A stretch of 64,000 bases of DNA from Globomyces pollinis-pini (lineage: Eukaryota > Chytridiomycota > Chytridiomycetes > Rhizophydiales > Globomycetaceae). The position numbers and the translations under genes were made by a program. The notes under the pieces were generated by a model, which was not told the DNA's origin, ran no database searches, and saw only the letters and a program-made list of their open reading frames with translations. Below are positions 46,490-55,319 of this stretch, in pieces; position 1 is the stretch's first letter, and each line of letters opens with the position of its first letter. The DNA is taken from positions 17,344-81,343 of the forward strand of contig MU621144.1 in the NCBI GenBank assembly GCA_025399215.1, read 5' to 3'.

Positions 46490-49400
46490 TTATATATGTC
46501 GACTAGCTAATCTACTACTGGTACGGGGAGTTGCTTCTCTCTGGCTTTGTGCAGAAACACTCGACTGATCGATTAACTCCTCATTAGAGGTTTGACGTTG
46601 ATGGATTCGCGTTGAACTTCTGGTGGATTTACGTGGTGATTCGGCCGCGATACTTTTCTTCAATTTACTAGAGGATGCTTCAGGAGACGCTTTTCTGCCT
46701 TTTACGCTTCTCATTCCTAACTGTTTCCGCAATAATGGGGTTGCTTTATCAGTGTAATCCACCGGTTTGTTCTTGGCCCGCCTGGATGGAGTATGTCTGA
46801 TGGCTTTTGAATCGCTTTCAACAGCATTTTTAGTTTGCTGAAAGCTTTCATCTTCTACAGATTAATGAGATATTCAAGTATACCTATTGCTTTTACGCTA
46901 CCTATGGCGTTTGGTTTAGTACTAGATGCTCTGGGAGAGGCCAGTTTAGATGGATTTGACTCCAATGGTGCACCTCGATGATGTGCAAATGGTGATTTAC
47001 TAACTAACGGGGAACGCTGATTGCTGCTTGTATACGGTGAACTTAAACCAACAATTGGGCTTTTGCTATCAATTTTTTCAATACCAAGAGGTAACTTTTC
47101 TTTTGCCAAACGAGGAGAAGGTGTTGGAGTTTCTGGATTTCGGAATAATGATGGACTCTTTGGCATTATCGGCGATTCTAGGATATGTGGACTGGTACGG
47201 ATCGAAATATTATTTTCAATTGACATTCGTCTAGAATAATTAATATGCACTGAATATACCGCATTGATGGTGGACGAGGTACAAATGGTGGTTGGATAAA
47301 TGGAGAGCTGGGTGATTCCTTGATAATGGGAGAGTTTTTGGTGGCTGATGATAAATGATTTGAATTCAATGGTGAACTTCTATTGGATGATATTAAGTGT
47401 TTTGAATTTAGTGGGGATTCTTTAGAGGACGATGTTGGATATTTGACATTTCTGTCATGCAGGGGGGTTGTTTGAGGGGGTACCGAAGGGGTTTGAACGA
47501 TAGGTTCTATACTTTGGTAGCTTTGTTGGAATGCCTCTAAAACTCTCTCCACTGGATGAGTATTCTTTTGATCTATGGTTGATTTAGTTAAACTTTGTAA
47601 TGTTTCATTTTCATTTTGAACGATTATTTCTCTTTGGGTTTTCAAAGATAATTGAATGATTGGTGGTAGCATTAAAAATACATTTGACATGATTGAATTT
47701 CTAGCAATTGATTTTGAATCAGACGAAACACCATCAAACATATCACGATAACTTTTGTAAGCTTCTGAATACCGTCCACATTCGATTAAAAACTTTAATA
47801 GAAAATCTTTGAGAAGAATATTATCACTAGCGCGACAATAACCAACCACACACTGTTCTTCATCTGTTAATAATCTGACTGAGGCCAAATGGGTTAAAAA
47901 TTCTCGAACTGATTCAGGTGTTCCAGTCAACCCTTCATTTAGAATTAAATTAAAAGTATCCATAATGGGAGCTTTACTATATCTTCTCTGAAATTCTAAA
48001 GCAAGTGGTGTTTTAAGTCTGCAGAGTAGATGTAATGTTGTTTCAATAGACTTTGTCATCCAGAACGTCGGCTGGGTGCAATTGATAAACTTGAGAGCAA
48101 GATCTAAATGATTCCTTTCAACTAAGGTACTAATAATTTTGTTTGACCAATCGAGATCCAAGTTAGCTGTATCTGACAAATCAACAGATGGATCAGTCAA
48201 AAATTGAATTGCTTCCTAAAAATCAGGAATGATTTAAAATACTGTTGGTTTATCATGATCCATGTCCCAAAATCCGTTCATAGCCAATAAATACGGTTTA
48301 GAAAGCGAAACAAATTTTGCAAAGTTAACATGTTTGGCATGACGAGGATTATAGTCTTGCAGCAAATAGTATATCTAACAATGAGCGAATATGCAAATTA
48401 CAGCACAGTGCTTTAGCACTAATGGCTGCTCTCCGTTGCTATTAATTGCATTGAACAACAATTCCAACTGGCCAATGTCATGTGGTGGATATAATTTTGC
48501 TGTACATTTAATGATTGACATATTGCTTACGATCAACTCCGAAAATCCCCAAAAATTTATCAATAAATAGTTCTCCATTTAACAATTTTCTCATTTCTAC
48601 GATTGATTTTCCCATTTGGTTCTTGTAAGGAAATTGACTGTGATTCATTCCAAACCAATCCGAAAAAATTAGGTTGGCACTATCCAAAATCTTTGGTTGT
48701 AGATCGTGTAATGCTAAATAGATTGATACCCCATTTTGAAATATTAGTTGGCATGATAATGATTCATTTGAAGGTTCAAGATCCTGTTTGTTAGAAACAA
48801 TTTTTTACCAAAACAGGTCCAGTGCCTGAATTACATTGTATTGGTTCTCGATATATGCGTGAATTGGTAGCTGTTGAAAAAATATCTAAGAAAACAGTTT
48901 CGGTCTCAGTGGTTTCATAGAGTGTGAAAATGCGATAATGATCCCCATCTAAATACATTTTTAGCCATTAAGTTGAAATACCAGTTGCAACTTTTATTGA
49001 CAGTAGCTGACCTTTCGAATAATCGGCAGGCCATTTCACAGAATCGATAAGGTTTAAATTAAACTGTCGATCTATGATAAATATTTGAACCAATGGAATT
49101 GCTGGACTAATAGTTAGTATTTTACTATTATTATACTTACTCTTCTTCGATATCATGTACCACGACCAAGATATCGCGATAAGTATTGGTGTGATAAACT
49201 AAATCAGTTACAATTCCTTATGTTAGTGAACGAAAAAAGAAACCTGCAGAACGTTTTTGACTCAGACAAATTAAATTTCCGTTTTCTATGGTAGACAGTT
49301 TAACCTCTCCATTGCTATGGCCAGTGACATAGATAGGGCTGTTTTTGAGCTTGTCTAGATAAATTCCACTAGCAGTTATCTATAATGAATGGGTATTTAA

Positions 49401-49959
49401 ATACTATTGATTGTAAATCCAGTGAGAGTGTCAACTAAATGGTTAAGAAAACATACTGGTATACCTCTTCCTCAAGGGCATGCTCATCTTGGAAAGATAT
49501 CCAACCAATCTGAAGCACCTTGGAATTCGCAGACAAGAAATGAACCAGTTTTGCTTGCTTGTCCTGAGATTCAATTTTATAAGCATATCAAACCTTTACA
49601 GCTGCTAAATGTTTCGCATCTTCATTTAAATCAATTTCCAAGTTTGTAATTGTTCCCGTAAACGGTTCCAAGACAGATAAACTTTGATTGATACCTGAAG
49701 TAGTGAACAAGACATGCTCATCCACAGCAACGACATTCACGTAATCCATCTACAAGTCAATCGAAGGATAATGAATTACATCAAACAAGTCATTGGAAGA
49801 TAGTTCCATATAAGTTAAAGAACTAATGATTTGAATCCGTCTACGATTGAACATGATAAACCAAGATAAAGGTGACGATGATGAAGGAAAACTTGCTGAA
49901 CATTCCCCAATTGGATGCGATGTAAACTCAATAAATTCAGTATGGTAAGGTTTGACCAT
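46490..49959 (-). CDS. ELYS: ELYS/MEL-28-like nucleoporin
   Basis: Large multi-exon gene from ATG 49957-49959. The N-terminal third is beta-rich (propeller-like). The central alpha-solenoid aligns with animal ELYS: FWDMDHDKPT and EAIQFL (human FWLIDHNDYESGLDLL), a helix repeat, then SIARNSIMSNVFLMLPPIIQ (human SLARNSILDQYGKILPRVQ). The C-terminal third is disordered with many SP sites (SPLNSKHL, SPLNSNHL), and ends in a basic segment (KGRKASPEASSSKLKK, PRKSTRSSTR) like the DNA-binding tail of ELYS. ELYS targets Nup107-160 to chromatin. Several exon joins in 48.4-49.8 kb are not fully resolved. Its start lies 37 bp from that of a divergent gene. Confidence 0.72.
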
Positions 49960-49996
49960 TTGTTTGTTGAATTTTGGGAATAAAAAAACAAAAACA

Positions 49997-50424
49997 ATGG
50001 ACAAGATTCAAATCAATGAAGTACAGGCGAATATAACTATGATTTGGTTGGTAATCTCTATTAGTCTAGTACTTGATGGGAGCTTGGTTAGATTTACGGT
50101 GTTGAAAGATGATCTGGTTCACAGTTACATAATGATCGCGTTCAATCTTTGGTGGATTATGATGGATGATTGGATTATACTTCTAATTCCTTCTCAAAGA
50201 TTTGTTATCTGGTAATTCTCGTTTGTATTTCAAGTCTTTTTTGGTTCTATTTTCCCTATCAAACTTGTTTGGTTATGCCATTGATTGGATATCATAAATA
50301 TACAGAATCTGTATAATTGATTTCATCTGTCTCACAGATGAATGGATCACGAATACTTTTGGTCAGTATAACAATACCAAAGACATTTCCAACTACCATG
50401 TTCATTGCCTATAATCCTCTTTAA
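49997..50424 (+). CDS. Small orphan polytopic membrane protein
   Basis: About 125 aa in three exons with introns of 23 nt (50212-50234) and 27 nt (50311-50337). ATG 49997 begins MDKIQINEVQANITMIW. Three hydrophobic stretches are clear: ITMIWLVISISLVLDGSL, YIMIAFNLWWIMMDDWII and FVICLFWFYFPYQTCLVM. The end is MFIAYNPL. I do not recognise the family. It shares a 37-bp spacer with ELYS on the other strand and is followed 84 bp later by mitochondrial uS17, so it could be a mitochondrial or ER membrane protein; that is only a guess from context. Confidence 0.5.
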
Positions 50425-50508
50425 ATATGACTATCTTGGTTCTTTATTTTCAATGTCTAGATTAGAAACCTTTTCGACATTCTCATTGAATTCTTTACTT
50501 TTTTTTTC

Positions 50509-50904
50509 ATGAGTGTTAGCAAAACAAAAAACATCATCTCGTTTATGGGAGAAGTGATAGGAACAAAAATGAACAAAACTTGCAAAGTAAGAGTGGAGAA
50601 GATAAAGATGCATCCACTGGTACAAAAGGTATAAAATTGTAAAGGAAATACTGACGAATTGTAGCCAGTTCGATATCACAAAAACTACTTAGTACATGAT
50701 GAAAATGAACAATGCGTTGTAGGAGACTATGTTAGAATTGATTCATGCCAAAAGATTAGTAAACTCAAGTTCTTCACCTTGGGGGAAATCTCTAGACCTG
50801 CTCAACAATTTGTGGATTCAGATGGTATTTTGCATACACAAGGCAAAACTAGAAAAGAACTTAAAAGGCCTGTCCCTCAATATAACCTAAATAATTTTAA
50901 ATAA
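50509..50904 (+). CDS. MRPS17: Mitochondrial ribosomal protein uS17m
   Basis: About 119 aa over two exons; the intron 50629-50664 (36 nt) lies between HPLVQK and PVRYHKN. The sequence MSVSKTKNIISFMGEVIGT leads into NKTCKVRVEKIKMHPL, NYLVHDENEQCVVGDYVRI and ISKLKFFTLGEI. This is the S17 OB-fold pattern (H-P-x-x-x-K…K-Y…H-D-E-N…G-D-x-V-x-I). It binds small-subunit rRNA early in assembly. A C-terminal extension of about 35 residues is rich in Lys and Gln, as in other mitochondrial S17 proteins. Confidence 0.85.
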
Positions 50905-51041
50905 ACTGCAATTGAACCACCCATCAAATTTGAGACAATTCGTTGGCACTAATCAATATTACTCCCCATCCTCGATAAACCAACGAAGCATATTAGTTTA
51001 TAATTGTAATGTATTTCAATAGAGTATAAGAAATGACTAAT

Positions 51042-52223
51042 TTATCGACGGACTTCGAATGCATGCGATTCTTCATCTATAACGGTAGTGGTGGAAGCCA
51101 ACCTGTTGATTAAACCTTGGCCGAATTTTTGCATATTTAGTACTGCAACCGCCATCGTAACAACTGAAAGAATAATGGTAGCAATAACTAGATATTAATA
51201 AAGTATGTTTGTACTTAAAAGCGTAAACGAATTCTTTGAGGAAGAGTATAAAACCTTTTGAGAAAACCAAATCTTTTCCAGATTAGTAAAAAGGTATCCA
51301 ATCCCGACAACAAAAGCAACAAGTGTACCGTAAACCAAATACTGACTTTCTTTTCGAACCTGAGTAATTAGAACATATATAGTATTACAGCAAAATATGC
51401 CAAGATAAGTAGTCCAAGAGCGCCAATACTGGACACAATCATATTTACTGCAGGACTAAAATTGGTTCCCGGTTGTACATTTAAGAAGATAAATTGAAAC
51501 TGAACTGAAAAGAAGAAGAAAACATCCAATTTCAACAGTAAGATATAAATATGATACAAGTACAGCACATCTACAAAAATTAGGATTTGAAAAAAATTAG
51601 TAGAGGGATGATAGAAACCAGATGTTGAAAGATTAAGATGAAAATAAAATATACATACTTCTCACAGTAATATCAGCACCCAATTCTTTATAAGTTGTCC
51701 AACCAAAAACGTAATAAAGTTTCCAACATAGGAAACTTCCACTGACAGCAAAAAACAGCATGACTACAGATAATAAAATTTCCATAGTTTTAGTAGGATG
51801 AGGATTTGGGGTCAATAGAGGCACAACGATTCCAGCTGCTTGAAAATATTGTACAATAGAGTAACCAAAGAATAACCAATTAAAGGTAGTAGTAGTAACT
51901 AATTGAATCAAAGATAATTGCATGAGGGCATCCATTAAGAGTAATAGTTGGTATACTTGAGCGACCAAAAACAGGATATAATAACCGAGTAAAGCGGTAG
52001 CTTTACCCTTATCGATAGGATTTGGAAAATCAATAGAAGCCAAGTAAGATTGATTAGTGATAAGAATATAAAATTCCAAGATACAAGCAATTATACATTG
52101 AGCAAAAGCAACTCCCAACGCTAATTTCGCCCAGTGATTTCTAGGAATAAAAGACTGTTTTTTAGGGGAAGTGGAATTGTGTCTAGAGAGAGTGACTGGC
52201 TGTAGAATTCCGTCTCCGTCCAT
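51042..52223 (-). CDS. UPF0658 Golgi membrane protein family
   Basis: Polytopic membrane protein with short introns. The start ATG 52223 gives a cytosolic N-terminus MDGDGILQPVTLSRHN. TM segments include LALGVAFAQCIIACILEFYI, TALLGYYILFLVAQVYQLLL and LLSVVMLFFAVSGSFLCWKL. The block YYVFGWTTYKELGAD followed by YHIYILLLKLDVFFFFSVQF is characteristic of fungal UPF0658 proteins. A later TM region lies near SSIGALGLLILAYFAVI. The C-terminus ends ESHAFEVRR. Molecular function is unknown in the family. Confidence 0.72.
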
Positions 52224-52289
52224 GAAATTGTTAAAGAAAGGGAAGAGAAAGTGGGCTGATGAGGCTCACTGACCCAAAACATAAACAAA

Positions 52290-52594
52290 ACACTCAATAT
52301 AAAATACTACAGTCTTTGAAATGAACCATTGATTTTAGAATTGATTCTCATTAGATCTCCCTGATTGAATGAGTGTTTCTTTACTGATTTTTACTATAAT
52401 ACTACGTGATAAACTAAGATATTGTATTAATGTTGGCATCAATACCGGCCCCCTATATAATCCCCTCGTTCATCTCGCCTGTCTCTTCGACGTGGGGAAA
52501 GTCCCACTCGCGGTGCTGTCGATGATCCTCGCGATGATAATGCTAATTCAAGTGGCACATTGGGCTCTTCAGTGACTGTAGACCCTTCAATAGG
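52290..52594. repeat. Direct repeat DR1 (copy of Seb1/Nrd1 3' end)
   Basis: About 305 bp matching 55012-55319 in the same orientation with roughly ten mismatches and one 3-bp indel. It carries the last ~50 codons of the Seb1-like gene (minus strand; PIEGSTVTEEPNVP, RRRDRRDERGDY) plus ~150 bp of its 3' flank. Sharp boundaries: left at acactcaa, right at tcaatagg. Confidence 0.9.
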
Positions 52595-52862
52595 ACAAGC
52601 GTTTTTATAAAGATTCTTTTCCACAAGAAGATAATGATTCCCTGAAGCTCTTGCTAGATCGTGGACATTACATGTATCTGGAAAACAAAGAAAATTGTCT
52701 AACTCTAGATGACTAAAATTATTAAAACCAAATTCCTTCATCAACTCCCGATGTGATTTCTTTTCGTACTGATTATACAAACTATTACGTGTCTGTGTTA
52801 GAACAACTTTCCAATCAGCAATTTTAGATCCATGAACAATTCCTTGATTACTTCCAAATGTT
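52439..52862 (-). other. Chimeric open frame: unknown ~88-codon segment fused to duplicated Seb1 tail
   Basis: On the minus strand the frame is open from about 52862 to the stop at 52439. The first part (SKIADWKVVLTQTRNSLYN, KKSHRELMKEFGF, DTCNVHDLARASGNHYLLVE) matches no family I know; the last 52 codons are the DR1 copy of the Seb1 C-terminus. No ATG begins the frame, and the nuclease-kinase gene ends only 112 bp upstream. It may be a new exon, a fragment of an inserted gene, or junk that is open by chance. The in-frame junction at 52594 is notable. Confidence 0.35.
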
Positions 52863-52974
52863 TAAACTTGTACCTATACTTTTTTCGTCAAATTCTGGAT
52901 TTCTAATATTCCTTATGACATAGCTAAAAGTCAAAATACAGATGGTACAGAGTATTAGATGTAAATTAACTTTA

Positions 52975-54567
52975 TTAAAGACATTCTATACATTTCAACA
53001 ACTGATTCCGCTCATCTTGCTGTGCATCCTCGCAAGAATTTAGGGTCGCAAATCCAAAGTCTATCAAGTAGACCATTCCATTTTCATCAACCAAGATATT
53101 TTCCTTTTTGATATCGTTGTGAATGATTCCAAGTTTGTGTATAGTATCAATACTTGACAAAACAGACTGCTTTTGCGATTCAGAAAGCGCTTCAGGAACA
53201 GTACCGCACAGCGAAAATCCTATACAATACATACCGCCTTCCCAGTAGCCATGCAATACAAGTTTGGGAATAAATCTTCCTTGGAGGTCCGAGAGTAAGC
53301 GGTAAATTTCAATTTCGTTGTGTAATTCAGCAAGCATGTTGGATTGTTTCCAAAGGTCTATACCTTTAAGAGCGAGTTGATGCTTTGCTTCATAATAAAC
53401 CTTTGTTCTTCCACTTCCCAAAACTGACTCGATATTGAAATCTTCCAAAGCAAAATCAGATTCATAAGATGAACCAGTGTCTTCTTGAATAGGAACATAG
53501 TCATTTTCGTTACCAGAAGCAAAGTTTGTGGTTTCTACTATTCTTCTGGGAGTTGAAGGTGAATTTCTCGTACTTGATGGTCTGCTATTTCTGGGAGATT
53601 GTCGTAGTGGTGAAGGAGGAGGCGACTTAAATCGGGTGCCATCTGCTAAAGACAGAAAGTAAGCGATGCTTTGAAGAACGGTAGGTTTTGTAGCATTATG
53701 TGCAATTCCAGTTGAAATAAATAATTGTTCAAACCCATCAACAGCATTTTCAACTTTGACTCTTTTGAAGAAGAATGTATAGTCCGAAGAGGTCAAAATT
53801 CCGTGCTGTAGATGATTAACAACCATATAAGTGTAAAGCTGGACAATAGCATTTCGGATATAACTATTAATGTTGTGTTGGTCAATACGTCCATTTTGAA
53901 ACCATTCTGGGTTGAGAGTCCATTTGCCTTTGTATTCGTTCACGATTATCGTTCTGCCGTTTCTTTCAAAATGACTGTCCGTACTGCCAACAGAATTTCC
54001 GTAATCAGATGTAACGACTGTAGCACCAAAGTGAATGGCAACAGGTTGAAAATAATTTTGTGATATAAATGCTTGCAGCATTGGAACTTCTGTTCTGATT
54101 TCAGTGTTAAGCATTTCAAACACTGGAGGCAATACTGTTTCCGTAATGGGTTCAATTTCCATGCGAACATACTGCAACACTTCCTGTTCAAAAAATTCCC
54201 AATGCAAAATCATTTGTGGATGACGGACATTTGGTGGTATAGTTGAAGTGGGATCAGGCAAAGTATGAGAATAGATAGGAAGAGGAGGAATAGTTTGCAA
54301 ATACTGATGTAAAGTGATTCTTTGCTCTGCTATTAAACCAAATAAATTACCTCTGTTTTCTGCTGCTAGTGCCTGTTGAAGTGTTTGCTGAGCTCTTTCT
54401 TCTCTTGCTCTACAAGCAGTGACTTCAGCTTTTAGGTCATGGTAAGTAACTTCAGCTGGAAAAGTGCGAGTTCCTTCCATAAAAGCATTGAGTCTTTCTT
54501 CAGCTCTTCTGAGACTATTTCTTGCTTCTCTTAGTCCTTCTGTTGCTTCTTCAATGACTGTTGACAT
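52975..54567 (-). CDS. PD-(D/E)XK nuclease-like plus protein-kinase-like protein (crinkler-type C-terminal architecture)
   Basis: Intronless, 530 aa. Residues 1-75 are a coiled coil (RNSLRRAEERLNAF, EERAQQTLQQALAAENRG). Residues ~140-290 resemble a restriction-endonuclease fold: SDYGNSVGSTDSHF followed by IIVNEYKGKW, giving D…E-x-K. Residues ~375-530 are an eRK-type kinase: FNIESVLGSGRTKVYY, ALKGIDLWK, then HNDIKKENILV and YLIDFGFATL, with catalytic Asp, Asn and DFG present. REase-kinase fusions are known in crinkler-type effectors of oomycetes, chytrids and other fungi. The classical crinkler N-terminal header (LxLFLAK-like) is absent. The cargo sits between direct repeats DR1 and DR2. Role in host attack, conflict between nuclei, or self-defence is unknown. 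Confidence 0.6.
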   Translation of the reverse strand: MSTVIEEATEGLREARNSLRRAEERLNAFMEGTRTFPAEVTYHDLKAEVTACRAREERAQQTLQQALAAENRGNLFGLIAEQRITLHQYLQTIPPLPIYSHTLPDPTSTIPPNVRHPQMILHWEFFEQEVLQYVRMEIEPITETVLPPVFEMLNTEIRTEVPMLQAFISQNYFQPVAIHFGATVVTSDYGNSVGSTDSHFERNGRTIIVNEYKGKWTLNPEWFQNGRIDQHNINSYIRNAIVQLYTYMVVNHLQHGILTSSDYTFFFKRVKVENAVDGFEQLFISTGIAHNATKPTVLQSIAYFLSLADGTRFKSPPPSPLRQSPRNSRPSSTRNSPSTPRRIVETTNFASGNENDYVPIQEDTGSSYESDFALEDFNIESVLGSGRTKVYYEAKHQLALKGIDLWKQSNMLAELHNEIEIYRLLSDLQGRFIPKLVLHGYWEGGMYCIGFSLCGTVPEALSESQKQSVLSSIDTIHKLGIIHNDIKKENILVDENGMVYLIDFGFATLNSCEDAQQDERNQLLKCIECL

Positions 54568-55011
54568 TTTAAAGCAAAGAGTTTCGGTGTGGATTCATGT
54601 TTAAAACCTCAATTTGATTCTAATGAATTTCAATTGCACCATTGAGTATGAATAAGAGAGCTCCTCATCATCCAAACTTACAAACATTTTTTTAAATTGT
54701 GTGCCTAATTATCAGAGAAAACTTTGGTATGAATCTAGCACAAAATATAACCAAACAACAATTTCAGGCAATTATGGTAGTTCGGATTAAATTCCAACAG
54801 CCAAATTCTAGATTGTCAAGTTTGAATAAAATATTGTTTTTGAATAATTTATCTGTAATCGATACCATTACAAGAGGCATTGAGTATGATTCTGGTATAG
54901 ATACAAATACGAACATTTCAAATCAATAAATTAACAATTTATTTTGTTCAGTAGTTTGTGACCAACATTGCCTATCTCAGTTAAATTGTGTTTTTGACCA
55001 CTTGAACCGAA
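54568..55011. other. Spacer inside the repeat-flanked segment
   Basis: 444 bp upstream of the nuclease-kinase gene. A plus-strand 76-codon frame at 54699-54929 has no ATG start and no motif. It probably holds the promoter of the nuclease-kinase gene. No terminal inverted repeats were seen at its junction with DR2. Confidence 0.35.
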
Positions 55012-55319
55012 ACACTCAAGATAAAAAACTACTACAGTCTTTAGAATGAACCATTGAAATTAGAATTGATTCTCATTAGGTCTCCCTGATTGAATGGGTG
55101 TTTCTTTACTGATTTTTACTATAATACTACGTGATAAACTAAGATATTGTATTAATGTTGTCATCAATACCGGCCCCCTCCATAATCCCCTCGTTCATCT
55201 CGCCTGTCTCTTCGACGTGGGGGAAGTCCCACTCGCGGTGCTGTCGATGATCCTCGCGATGATAATGCTAATTCAAGTGGCACATTGGGCTCTTCGGTGA
55301 CTGTAGACCCTTCAATAGG
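55012..55319. repeat. Direct repeat DR2 (native Seb1/Nrd1 3' end)
   Basis: About 308 bp, same orientation as DR1. It contains the real C-terminal codons of the Seb1-like gene (stop 55164-55166) and its 3' flank, so this is the source copy. DR1 and DR2 bracket 2.4 kb with the nuclease-kinase gene. Confidence 0.9.

Noticed and set aside
54699..54929. 76-codon plus-strand frame upstream of the nuclease-kinase gene
   Set aside because: No ATG at its start and composition like non-coding AT-rich DNA.
52290..55319. Classical LTR or DNA transposon
   Set aside because: The flanking repeats are pieces of a host gene, there are no TG…CA ends or inverted repeats, and no transposase, integrase or reverse transcriptase frame lies between them.
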